16,341 nt of DNA from Nitrospira sp. UBA5699 (GTDB lineage Bacteria > Nitrospirota > Nitrospiria > Nitrospirales > Nitrospiraceae). Positions 1 to 7,359 of the stretch are shown here, in pieces (position 1 is the stretch's first letter; each line of letters starts with the position of its first letter). The stretch spans positions 47,222 through 63,562 of the forward strand of contig DIHJ01000038.1 in assembly GCA_002420105.1 (NCBI GenBank), read 5' to 3'. Made by a program: the position numbers and the translations under genes. A model generated the notes under the pieces. That model saw nothing but the letters and a program-made list of their open reading frames with translations, was not told the origin of the DNA and did not search any database.

Positions 1-1
1 T

Positions 2-1333
2 ACGGCGGGGGCGCGTCAGGCCGGTGCGCCGCGACCCGCAGGCGCCGGAGCGGCTCCTCCTTCCCCGATCGCGACGGGCGCCGCCGCGGCGCCTGCCCCC
101 GTGGCGGCGGCCGCGCCGGCTGCAACGGGGCCTGCGGCGACCGCAACGGATGAGCCGGCGACGCTGCTGTTCCGCGCCATCATTCGAGACGAGAACCGCA
201 ACCAGTTGCTCCATGCGGGAGAACTCATTTCGATCGAGATCGAGATCAAGAACGAGGGCCCGGGACCGGCATCGGGCGTGGAAGTGCTGGTCAGCGGTGC
301 GCCGGCGATCGTCGAGCAGATTCCGGGCGTGGTGCCCGTCGGCGATCTTCCCGCCGGCGACGTCAAACGGGTGTCGCTGGAGGGCAAGATCGGCGCCGTG
401 ACCGAATCCGCCCAGGCCGAACTGCTGCTGGCGCTGCACAGCCAATCCGCGGCCGCGCACCTGCCGTCCGCCAAGAAATTCCTCGTGGCGATGAGGCCGG
501 CCGACGCGCCGGACGCCGCGCAGCTGCCGGTCGACGTCGACGAGGTACCGAAGGGGCTCGGCAAGCTGAAACAGCCGAAGGCGGTCGGGATCGCCGTCGG
601 GATCGGCCAGTTTCGCGAGAGCGGCCTGCCTCGGGTGAAATTCGCCGCCCAGGATGCGGAGATCATGGCCAGGTATTGGAGCGCGGTGAGCGGGATTCCG
701 CCCGAACGGATCCGTCGGCTCGTCGATACCCACGCGCTCAAGAGCGATCTGGCGGAAACGTTCGAAGAGTGGCTTCCCGGGCAGGTCGATCCCGCGACGG
801 TCGTGTACGTGTTCATCTCCGGTCGGGGAACCGTCGAGCCGAAGACCGGGGCCGTTTCCGTGATTCCCTTCGACGGCACGGCCGCGTCCGGCGGGCGCGT
901 CTATTCGCTGCGCCGGTTGCAGGAGGCGCTGGGAAAACTGCCGATCCAGCGGGCGATCGTCATGCTCGATCTATCGCTCGAACAGCCGCAGGGGGAGGAG
1001 AGCGCCGGGCAGGCCGGTCCGCGATGGGAGCAGGAGGGGCGGGGGAAAGACAAGATCATGTGGATGGTCGGAAGCCGGACCGCCCAGGAAGCACATGCCT
1101 ATGACGTGGGAAGGCATGGGCTCTTTACCTATCAACTGCTGCTCGGACTCGGCGGCGCGGCGGATGTCGACAAGGACGGGACGATTCTCGCCGGGGAACT
1201 CTGCACCTATACCAAGGGCCAGGTGGTGAAAATGGCCCGGGAACAGTTCGGCAACGATCAGGAACCCCTCTGTGTCCCGGGACCGGGACAGGGAGCCACC
1301 GTGCGTTTGCAGCCGCTGGCCAGGCTCAAGTAG
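2..1333 (+). CDS. Caspase-fold (peptidase C14-like) protein, probably catalytically dead; 5' end outside window
   Basis: The frame is open from the left edge, so the true start lies upstream; the GTG at 101 is inside an Ala/Pro-rich linker and is not a credible start. After the linker comes a beta-rich segment (about nt 155-500; motif IEIEIKNEGPGPASGVEV) that looks like a CARDB/Ig-type domain. From about nt 575 the sequence follows the caspase fold (KAVGIAVGIGQF, FAAQDAEIMARYW), ending with the family's typical HGLFTYQLLLGL and a DG...GEL segment. The two catalytic positions are changed: the usual SGHG reads SGRG (Arg codon 824-826) and the usual LDAC reads LDLS (Ser codon 974-976). Bases 1163-1198 encode DVDKDGTILAGE, which satisfies the EF-hand loop pattern. 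What is seen is a degenerate active site; that it is a non-proteolytic scaffold or binding protein is inference. No partner is visible because the gene stands at the edge. Confidence 0.8.
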   Translation, partial: TAGARQAGAPRPAGAGAAPPSPIATGAAAAPAPVAAAAPAATGPAATATDEPATLLFRAIIRDENRNQLLHAGELISIEIEIKNEGPGPASGVEVLVSGAPAIVEQIPGVVPVGDLPAGDVKRVSLEGKIGAVTESAQAELLLALHSQSAAAHLPSAKKFLVAMRPADAPDAAQLPVDVDEVPKGLGKLKQPKAVGIAVGIGQFRESGLPRVKFAAQDAEIMARYWSAVSGIPPERIRRLVDTHALKSDLAETFEEWLPGQVDPATVVYVFISGRGTVEPKTGAVSVIPFDGTAASGGRVYSLRRLQEALGKLPIQRAIVMLDLSLEQPQGEESAGQAGPRWEQEGRGKDKIMWMVGSRTAQEAHAYDVGRHGLFTYQLLLGLGGAADVDKDGTILAGELCTYTKGQVVKMAREQFGNDQEPLCVPGPGQGATVRLQPLARLK

Positions 1334-1356
1334 GCGGCCGATCGGGCCGCACTTTT
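1334..1356 (+). terminator. Weak intrinsic terminator after the caspase-fold gene
   Basis: A perfect GC-only 6-bp stem (GCGGCC 1334-1339 with GGCCGC 1345-1350, loop GATCG) begins right after the TAG stop and is followed by ACTTTT. The stem is strong but the T-run is only four bases, so efficiency is uncertain. Confidence 0.45.
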
Positions 1357-1370
1357 AAGAGAAAAACCCC

Positions 1371-1399
1371 TTGAGGCTGGGGAAAAACCCGTGTAGGTT
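1371..1399 (+). promoter_or_regulatory. Possible sigma-70 promoter of the tRNA-Thr gene
   Basis: TTGAGG (1371-1376) lies 17 bases before TAGGTT (1394-1399), about 18 bases ahead of the mature tRNA 5' end. The -35 match is fair and the -10 is poor (3 of 6), so this is offered mainly because position and spacing suit a tRNA promoter. Confidence 0.25.
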
Positions 1400-1417
1400 A
1401 TGGGTTCTCGTGCGGAC

Positions 1418-1493
1418 GCCGGCGTAGCTCAGTTGGTAGAGCAGCGGTTTCGTAAACCGCAGGTCGCCCGTTCAATCCGGGTCGCCGGCTCCA
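1418..1493 (+). tRNA. tRNA-Thr (anticodon CGT)
   Basis: A full 76-nt cloverleaf can be folded by eye: acceptor GCCGGCG (1418-1424) pairs perfectly with CGCCGGC (1483-1489); D-stem GCTC/GAGC; anticodon stem GCGGT/ACCGC around loop TTCGTAA, with anticodon CGT at 1451-1453; five-base variable region; T-stem GCCCG/CGGGT (one G-T pair) around TTCAATC; then T73 and an encoded CCA (1491-1493). CGT reads the threonine codon ACG. The G1-C72 and C2-G71 pairs and anticodon bases G35 and U36 agree with known threonyl-tRNA synthetase identity elements. It stands alone, with no second tRNA beside it. Confidence 0.97.
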
Positions 1494-2051
1494 TACCCTG
1501 CTTGACCCGCCCTGGAACCCTTACCCTGGTTCTTGGCGACGGGATAAACCCCCTCCAGTGTTTCTTCGATTCCCGGTTGTCCCTTCGTGTAGGCCGACGC
1601 CTCTTTATCGATTTATCGAACCTATGTCGTCGGATAAACTCCTCCAGTAACTTCTTTTTTTGGATGTTGCTCGTGCCGTCGCGTTCGACCACATCGCGGC
1701 GGATACGTGCTTTGCCACCGGTAAGCTTTGATTCCGCACTTCCTGTGGGCCGCGCGCTCTTCATGGTAGTATCGAAATCAAAATTTTTCCCTTCACGCAT
1801 GTTCCCTCTCTTGCAGTTCGGGCACGCCCATACTCTGCGCAAATGGCCATTCGCCGAAAACCAGGCGCAGGTCTGCTTATGACGGCTCACGCATGCTTTA
1901 GAGTGTTTTGGGCGGCAACTCGTTTCTGATGCCTTTCACCCCGGCGTACAGCGCAATCACGCCGAAGGGAATGAGGCGGGCATGCGATGTATTGGGACCG
2001 CTTGGGATAAGACATCCCATCGCCAGGCAGGCACCGTTCGAAGGAGATTGC
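1494..2051. other. Gene-poor stretch between tRNA-Thr and vapBC
   Basis: About 560 bases of lower GC than the surroundings hold no gene I can support. The most gene-like reading is a minus-strand frame from ATG 1800-1798, which has an AGAGAGG ribosome-binding sequence just upstream and encodes a basic, low-complexity product. It has no recognised domain and stays open only by running antisense through the tRNA, ending at 1429. An upstream extension from 1890 contains CPNC, a single half of a zinc-ribbon motif. The stretch could be a decayed insert next to the tRNA. I found no second copy of the tRNA 3' end, so there is no evidence of an att site. Confidence 0.4.
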
Positions 2052-2088
2052 TTGACGCAGATCGTATGACGATATTATGATCGATCAT
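2052..2088 (+). promoter_or_regulatory. vapBC promoter with overlapping palindromic operator candidates
   Basis: TTGACG (2052-2057) and TATGAT (2076-2081) are separated by 18 bases, a good sigma-70 promoter whose start would be near 2088, about 20 bases before the vapB ATG. Two inverted repeats cover it: ATCGT-ATG-ACGAT (2061-2073) inside the spacer, and the perfect 12-base palindrome ATGATCGATCAT (2077-2088) over the -10 and start region. AbrB-type antitoxins and their toxin complexes commonly repress their own operons by binding palindromes at the promoter. That these are the operators is inferred. Confidence 0.6.
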
Positions 2089-2109
2089 GAATTGGTAAGG
2101 AGGTGTGTC

Positions 2110-2319
2110 ATGGCCACGACGACGATTTCACCGAAATTTCAAATTGTGATTCCCAAAGAAGTCAGGGAAAAGCTCCATCTCGCCCCAAGCCAACGCCTGC
2201 AAGTGGTGGAGAAGGGCGGCGTCATTACCCTGGTGCCGGAAGTGCCCCTCAAGTCACTGAAAGGCGTACTCAAGGGCATGTCCAAGGCAGATGTCCGGGA
2301 AAAGAAGGATCGCCTGTGA
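2110..2319 (+). CDS. vapB: VapB-type antitoxin (AbrB/MazE/SpoVT family)
   Basis: This 69-residue protein is almost entirely one swapped-hairpin AbrB-type DNA-binding domain (residues about 3-46; TTTISPKFQIVIPKEVREKL and the following LQVVEKGGVITLVP), with a charged C-terminal tail (about 50-69) of the sort that wraps around and blocks the toxin. The start at ATG 2110 is chosen over the in-frame ATG at 2077 because AAGGAGG (2097-2103) sits six bases before it and because 2077 would fall in the promoter palindrome. Its stop overlaps the vapC start, so the two are translationally coupled. Expected role: neutralise VapC in the cytoplasm and repress its own promoter. Confidence 0.9.
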   Translation: MATTTISPKFQIVIPKEVREKLHLAPSQRLQVVEKGGVITLVPEVPLKSLKGVLKGMSKADVREKKDRL

Positions 2320-2687
2320 AAGTCTTGCTGGATTCCAGCGGCTGGATCGAATTCTTTACGGGGGGACCGCTGGCCGATCGCTATGGGGTTTATCTCACCC
2401 CCCGGTATCAGCTCATCACGCCGACCATCGTGTTGTACGAGGTGTATAAGAAGATCAAGCGGGAACGGGGCGAAGAGACGGCGTTATTGTGCGCGGGACG
2501 CCTCAGTGCAACCCAGGTGATTCAACTCACGGACTCCATCGCATTCCTCGCTGCAGATTTGAGTTTACACCACGACCTTGCGATGGCCGATGCCATTGTG
2601 TACGCCACGGCGAGAGATCAGGAGGCTGAAGTGGTTACGGGTGATGCGGATCTGAAGGATCTGCCGGGAGTGGTGTACGTCAAGTAG
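2316..2687 (+). CDS. vapC: VapC-type PIN-domain ribonuclease toxin
   Basis: The protein is 123 residues, starting at a GTG that overlaps the vapB stop as GTGA (4 bases). The PIN-domain acidic residues are all visible: D6 in LLDSSGW, E42 in LYEVYKK, D92 in MADAIVYATA and D110 in VTGDADLKDL, so the Mg2+ site of a nuclease looks intact. Length and layout are those of VapC toxins, which cleave tRNA or rRNA when free of antitoxin. The actual RNA target cannot be read from the sequence. A tRNA gene lies nearby, but nothing links the two. No terminator follows. Confidence 0.92.
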   Translation: MKVLLDSSGWIEFFTGGPLADRYGVYLTPRYQLITPTIVLYEVYKKIKRERGEETALLCAGRLSATQVIQLTDSIAFLAADLSLHHDLAMADAIVYATARDQEAEVVTGDADLKDLPGVVYVK

Positions 2688-2999
2688 GAAACCACAACCT
2701 TCCTCATTCAGACTCACAAAGACCGCCGACTCCTTAAGTCTTGTGCGGCGCGTAGGTATCTCGCCTCCCCACGTGGTCTCTCCGTTCTCTCGACCCGGAG
2801 CGCTAATGAGTGGTGTGACCTGATGGATCACCTGAGAGAACCGGAAACCATCCGGCCCGGGCACGGATGACAAACGGCCCCCTGTTTCGGGAGGTACAGT
2901 CGAGACTGCTGGTCAACGTCGGAGGCCATGCGAAGGGGAATGATCGCTCCCCACGATCGGAGTGCACCCGGGTTGACCGGTGAACGGACTTCCGGCGGG
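2688..2999. other. Intergenic stretch between vapC and modA
   Basis: About 310 bases between the convergent vapC and modA ends hold no supported gene. Small hairpins occur, for example CCGGA-AACCA-TCCGG and GATCG-CTCCCCA-CGATC, but none is followed by a T-run, so no intrinsic terminator is called for either gene. Confidence 0.4.
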
Positions 3000-3791
3000 T
3001 CACGCGTTGGATGGCACCGGCTCGAATCCGTGTTTGAGCAGGAGCTTTTGGATCCGCGGGCTCATGATGAAATCGAAGAACTCCTCCGCGACGCGAAGGG
3101 ATGCATCCCGGCATGTCGACACCACCGCATGCCCGAACTGGACCGTCGCATTCGTTCCGGCCGGAGCTTCATCAATGATGCGTACCTGCCTGCTGTTGAT
3201 CGCATCCACACGGTAGACGATGCCGACATCGGCCTTGCCTGTGTGAACCAGATCGACCAGTTCCTCACTATCCTGTGCATGGAGAAGGCGGGGCCGGTTC
3301 TTGTACGAGGAATCGAGCTTCGTCAGCGCACGAGCCGTAATTTCTCCCATGGCGGAGGTCTTGGGGTCGCCGAGAGCGATGCGGGTTGCCCGATTCGGAA
3401 GCGCATCGTGAAAGGAGATCGATGCGGCCTCTGAGGCCGCCGACATCACCAGCACGAGGGACGTCTGCGCGTAGATTCGGGGTCCTCCGTTCAGGGTCAG
3501 TCCCTTCTTTTGCAGTTTCTCGACTTCCGCGACCCCCTCGGAGAGAAACACATCGATCGGGGCTCCTTTTTCAATTTGCTGCCGCAGCGTTTGCGACGGA
3601 CCGTACAGGACGCGTACCGTCGCGCCGTACTCTTTCTCGAATATCGGCAGGATTTCGTTGAACGGCGCCTTCAGACTGTGGGCTGCGCCGATCGTCAGGG
3701 TATCGGCTTGGACAGGCTCCCGGTTCGCGGCGAGGGCTGCCAATCCACAGACGATTGCGACGATCAGGACCTTGAGCTTCCGAATGTCCAC
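3000..3791 (-). CDS. modA: Molybdate/tungstate-type ABC transporter substrate-binding protein, orphan
   Basis: This 263-residue protein has a signal peptide (about 1-29, KLKVLIVAIVCGLAALA, cleavage after VQA). A ModA-type periplasmic binding fold follows: IGAAHSLKAPFNEILPIFEK, then YGPSQTLRQQIEKGAPIDVFLSEG, then a segment ending ADVGIVYRVDA. The Ser residues of AAHSL and GPSQTL fall where ModA proteins hold the oxyanion. The start is the GTG at 3791, because AGGAGG (3803-3798) sits six bases upstream; the same frame runs open much further 5', but that part does not look like protein. No modB or modC is adjacent, so the permease and ATPase must be elsewhere, or the protein serves another anion. 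It diverges from the efflux operon, with about 390 bases between them. Confidence 0.85.
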   Translation of the reverse strand: MDIRKLKVLIVAIVCGLAALAANREPVQADTLTIGAAHSLKAPFNEILPIFEKEYGATVRVLYGPSQTLRQQIEKGAPIDVFLSEGVAEVEKLQKKGLTLNGGPRIYAQTSLVLVMSAASEAASISFHDALPNRATRIALGDPKTSAMGEITARALTKLDSSYKNRPRLLHAQDSEELVDLVHTGKADVGIVYRVDAINSRQVRIIDEAPAGTNATVQFGHAVVSTCRDASLRVAEEFFDFIMSPRIQKLLLKHGFEPVPSNA

Positions 3792-4178
3792 CAGGAACCT
3801 CCTCTTTGCCGGCCGATCAGCGGCATCCTGTTTCCGGGAACTCCAAGATGCGTCCGGATGATGCCTGTGCGTTGCGATTGGAGGTGGTCGCAAGATCAGT
3901 ACCAATCGCGTCATGCGTTTCCTGGTCGGGACCGGGCGTTCTAACCGGCCAATTTCCCGCGGATTGTCCTGTGTGCTTGCGGGAGCGCACGGCCCGCACA
4001 TCCGGCGGACTGCGCGTATCCGCACTGGTCGCTCGTTGATCAAACGCACGATCCAGTAGCGGGGGGTCTTTGTTCCTTTACGGGGGGAATAGCTACTCGG
4101 TTGCGTTCTCACGGTACCTGCCCGTGGAACGTGAGTCGGGCCGAGTGGTATGGACCTTGCTGCCCTCACCCCCTGCGC
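3792..4178. other. Divergent control region between modA and the efflux operon
   Basis: These 387 bases separate two divergent genes and must carry both promoters. I see no convincing -35/-10 pair for either direction and no ModE-type box. The only clear structure is the 8-bp inverted repeat at 3874-3909. The frame of the RND gene stays open back to a TTG at 4101, but that extension (rich in Cys, Trp and Pro) does not resemble an RND N-terminus. Confidence 0.4.
3874..3909. repeat. 8-bp perfect inverted repeat in the modA/efflux divergent region
   Basis: GCGATTGG (3874-3881) and CCAATCGC (3902-3909) are perfect inverse complements, centred about 21 bases apart, or two helical turns. The spacing suits a dimeric regulator binding one face of the DNA. 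It lies about 100 bases upstream of the modA start and about 290 upstream of the RND start. A function is inferred only. Confidence 0.4.
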
Positions 4179-7100
4179 ATGATGCAGCTCGTCCACATAG
4201 CCCTGCGAAGGCCGTACACGTTTGTCGTGCTGGGGATCCTGATCGTCCTGTTCGGGGTCCAGACGACCCGTCACATGCCGACGGACGTCTTCCCCAATAT
4301 CCTGATTCCCGTCACCTCCGTGGTCTGGGCGTACGACGGCCTGCTGCCGCAGGATGTCGAGGGCCGCATCACCTATGTCTTCGAACGGTTCCTCACGTCG
4401 ACCGTGGAGGGCATCAAACGGATCGTCAGCCACTCCTATTACGGCAGCAGCATCGTCAACGTCTACCTTCAGGACGGCATCGACCGCGGCGGCACCGAAG
4501 CCGATATCGCGGCGATATCGCAGACGGTCGTCAAAGCGCTGCCGCCGGATATTTCTCCCCCCATGGTCATGCGTCTCGCACCCTCCTCGGTGCCGGTGGC
4601 CATGTTACAGGTCACTTCCGACACGCTGACGCAAGCGGAACTCTATAACCTCTCTGTCATGCGCATCCGCCCCCTGCTCGTCACGATCGAAGGGGCTATC
4701 CTCCCGCATCCCTATGGCGGACAGGACATGCAGATCATGATGTCGCTCGATCAGCAGAAATTGCTCGCCCGCCACCTCACCGCGGCGGAGATTCACGAAG
4801 CCCTCGGGAGGCAGAATCTCGTGCTGCCGGGGGGCGACATGAAGATCAAGGCGACCGACTGGATTGTCATGACGAATGCGTCCCCCCTGCAGGTTGAGGA
4901 TTTCAACAACATCCCGATCAAGCGAGAGGGCAACGCCTTCATCCATCTGCGGGACGTCGCCGATGTGCGTCTCGCCGGCCGGGTGCAAACGAACTCTGTG
5001 CTGGTGGGCGGCCAGCAGGCCGTCATTATCGTCGTGATGAAGAGCAGCGAGGCCTCCACCCTGGACGTGGTCGATGGCATCAAGCAGATGATTCCGCGGA
5101 TCGAAAAGGTCGTGCCTGAGGGCGTGAAGGTCAAGCTCCTCAACGACGCCTCGATCTTCGTGCGAGATTCGATCAAAGATGTGGTGCACGAAATGGTGAC
5201 CGCCGCGGCGCTGGTCGGCCTCATCGTGCTGCTGCTGCTTGGTTCCTGGCAGTCGACGGTCATAGTGGCCGCCACGATTCCGCTCTCCATCCTGGTCTCT
5301 CTGATCTGCCTGCACTGGGCCGGTCAGTCGATTAATGTCATGACGTTGGGCGGATTGGCGTTGGCTGTCGGCGTGCTCGTCGACAACGCGACCGTGATCA
5401 TCGAGAATATCGACACCCATCTTGGAATGGGCAAGCCCCTCGAAGAGGCGATCATCGATGCCTCCAAACAGATTCTACTGCCCACGTTTGTCGCCACACT
5501 CGCTATTGCCATCGTCTGGTTCCCTCTCTTCAAGCTGAGCGGGGTATCCGGCTGGCTGTTCATGCCGATGGCGGAGGCGATCATCTTTGCGATGCTGGCC
5601 TCTTTTATCTTGTCGTTTACGCTGCTGCCGACCATGGCCAAATACATGCTGGCGGGCCACAAGAGCCCGCATGCGCAGGCGCACGGTGGCCGGCCGGAGA
5701 TGCGCCCATCGCGCGGTTTCTTCAGCCGTTTCCAGCAGGGCTTCGAACGCGGCTTCGACCGGTTCCGTGATCGCTACAATGCGCTGCTCGAACAGGCGAT
5801 CGCGCATCGCGTCGCCGTCGTCAACATCTCGCTGGCGCTCGCCATCGGCTCGTTCAGTCTCTATTACATCAATGGGCGCGACTTCTTTCCCGAGATCAAG
5901 TCAGGAACTTTGCAGATGCACATGCGCGCCCCGCTCGGCACACGGATCGAGACATCAGGCCGTATCGCCTCGCTCGTTGCGAACGACATTGCGGCAATGC
6001 TGCCTGGCCAGGTCGAGGGCGTCGTCAGCAATTGCGGCCTGCCGGTCGGCCCGCATAACCTCGCCTTCATCCCGACGCCGACGATCGGCTCGCAGGATTG
6101 CGATCTGACGATCACCTTGACGAACGAAAAGTCGCCGGTGTGGGAGTATCGGCGCATCCTCCGTCAGGGCTTACAGGAGCGCTACCCGGGGACCGAATTC
6201 ACGTTTCAGCCGGCCGATCTGACCGCGAAGATTCTGAACTTCGGCTCGCCCTCTCCGATCGACGTACAGATCAACGGACCGGAACGGCATGCCAACTACG
6301 AGTTCCCCCGCCAACTGGCGGGCCGTTTGCGCCGGATTCCCGGCGCCTCCGACGTGGTGATTCAGCAGACGATGCGTACTCCGACGCTGCTCGCTGAGGC
6401 CAACCGCACGTTCGGACTCGGTATGAACCTGACCCAGAAGGGTGTTGCCGGCAATCTGCTCCTGACGACCGCCGGCAGCCAACAGGTCGACCAGCAGTAC
6501 TGGCTCGATCGCAAGACGGGCATGTCGTACCGGATCAACGTGTATACGCCGCAGCCGCAGCTCACAAGCGTCAAGGATCTGTTGACGGTTCCGGTCGATC
6601 GCGACGACCGCGACCCATCAGACAAGAGCATAAAGTTGCTCGGCAATGTGACCACGTTGTCAGCAGTCGGCACGCCGGGCGTGATTACGCATGAGAACAT
6701 CATGCCGTTGTTTGACATCTACGTGTCCGCCGACGGGCGGGACCTCGGCGGCGTGCTGGCGGATGTCGAAAAGGTCGCCCACAGCATGGAAGGCGAACTC
6801 CCCCGGAGCGCGGCGCTCGAAATCCATGGGCAGGCCGAAACGATGCACGACGCCTATGTCGAGTTGGTGGTCGGGCTCGTCGTGGCGATCGCGCTGGTCT
6901 ATCTCCTGATCGTCGTCAACTTCCAATCCTGGCTCGATCCCTTCATCATCATTACGGCACTGCCCGGCGCCTTGGCCGGTATTGCGTGGAGCCTGTTCCT
7001 GACACGCACGAATCTCTCCACGCCGGCGCTGACCGGAGCCATCATGACGATGGGCACGGCCACCGCCAATTCGATTCTCGTCGTCGCTTACGCCCGCGAG

Positions 7101-7358
7101 CGGATCGCCGAACACGGCGATGCCCTGCGGGCTGCGGTGGAGGCCGGAAAGGCGCGCATTCGTCCGGTCCTCATGACCGCGTCCGCCATGATTATCGGCA
7201 TGGTTCCCATGTCGATGGGGAATTCCCAGAATGCGCCGCTGGGGCGCGCCGTCATCGGCGGTCTGGTCGTCGCCACCGTGTTCACGCTCGTGTTCGTGCC
7301 CTGCGTGTACGCCATCATCTACGGCCGGAAAACCGCTCACCAAAGGGAGCGGGTCTGA
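4179..7358 (+). CDS. RND efflux transporter, inner-membrane pump (AcrB/CusA superfamily)
   Basis: At about 1059 residues this is a full-length RND permease. TM1 follows the start (LALRRPYTFVV-like: IALRRPYTFVVLGILIVLFG), with a large periplasmic loop to about 340. TM2-TM6 follow, then a second half beginning near 546 with its own loop, and TM8-TM12 from about 895. In TM4 the motif is VDNATVIIEN: D402 matches AcrB D407, but N403 replaces D408. In TM10, GTATANSILVVAY places A963 at AcrB K940. The start at ATG 4179 (or 4182) is chosen because family N-termini begin with this short cytoplasmic segment; no strong ribosome-binding site precedes it. The gene stops one base before the adaptor gene, so the two are co-translated. 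It pumps solutes from membrane or periplasm through the outer membrane; substrate class (drugs versus metals) cannot be fixed from the sequence. Confidence 0.93.
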   Translation: MMQLVHIALRRPYTFVVLGILIVLFGVQTTRHMPTDVFPNILIPVTSVVWAYDGLLPQDVEGRITYVFERFLTSTVEGIKRIVSHSYYGSSIVNVYLQDGIDRGGTEADIAAISQTVVKALPPDISPPMVMRLAPSSVPVAMLQVTSDTLTQAELYNLSVMRIRPLLVTIEGAILPHPYGGQDMQIMMSLDQQKLLARHLTAAEIHEALGRQNLVLPGGDMKIKATDWIVMTNASPLQVEDFNNIPIKREGNAFIHLRDVADVRLAGRVQTNSVLVGGQQAVIIVVMKSSEASTLDVVDGIKQMIPRIEKVVPEGVKVKLLNDASIFVRDSIKDVVHEMVTAAALVGLIVLLLLGSWQSTVIVAATIPLSILVSLICLHWAGQSINVMTLGGLALAVGVLVDNATVIIENIDTHLGMGKPLEEAIIDASKQILLPTFVATLAIAIVWFPLFKLSGVSGWLFMPMAEAIIFAMLASFILSFTLLPTMAKYMLAGHKSPHAQAHGGRPEMRPSRGFFSRFQQGFERGFDRFRDRYNALLEQAIAHRVAVVNISLALAIGSFSLYYINGRDFFPEIKSGTLQMHMRAPLGTRIETSGRIASLVANDIAAMLPGQVEGVVSNCGLPVGPHNLAFIPTPTIGSQDCDLTITLTNEKSPVWEYRRILRQGLQERYPGTEFTFQPADLTAKILNFGSPSPIDVQINGPERHANYEFPRQLAGRLRRIPGASDVVIQQTMRTPTLLAEANRTFGLGMNLTQKGVAGNLLLTTAGSQQVDQQYWLDRKTGMSYRINVYTPQPQLTSVKDLLTVPVDRDDRDPSDKSIKLLGNVTTLSAVGTPGVITHENIMPLFDIYVSADGRDLGGVLADVEKVAHSMEGELPRSAALEIHGQAETMHDAYVELVVGLVVAIALVYLLIVVNFQSWLDPFIIITALPGALAGIAWSLFLTRTNLSTPALTGAIMTMGTATANSILVVAYARERIAEHGDALRAAVEAGKARIRPVLMTASAMIIGMVPMSMGNSQNAPLGRAVIGGLVVATVFTLVFVPCVYAIIYGRKTAHQRERV

Positions 7359-7359
7359 T

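Noticed and set aside
16..879. 287-residue minus-strand frame opposite the caspase-fold gene
   Set aside because: Low-complexity Ser/Ala/Gly shadow of the plus-strand gene, without motifs or a ribosome-binding site.
1400..1882. Plus-strand frame of 160 residues starting AGVAQLVEQRFRKP
   Set aside because: This is the well-known false protein read through a tRNA gene; the rest has no protein character.
1429..1890. Minus-strand frame of 153 residues ending PATRIERATCGLRN
   Set aside because: The end is the antisense reading of the tRNA, a common false annotation. The front part has a ribosome-binding site but no recognisable domain, so it is only described under the gene-poor stretch.
3792..4433. 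Long 5' extension of the modA frame (477 residues in all)
   Set aside because: The extension runs antisense to the start of the RND gene and is rich in Arg, Pro and His; the signal peptide and ribosome-binding site place the real start at 3791.
4605..5420. Long minus-strand frames inside the RND gene (also 6660-7343 and 7522-8361)
   Set aside because: They are His/Asp/Arg-rich antisense shadows produced by GC-rich codon bias of the efflux genes.
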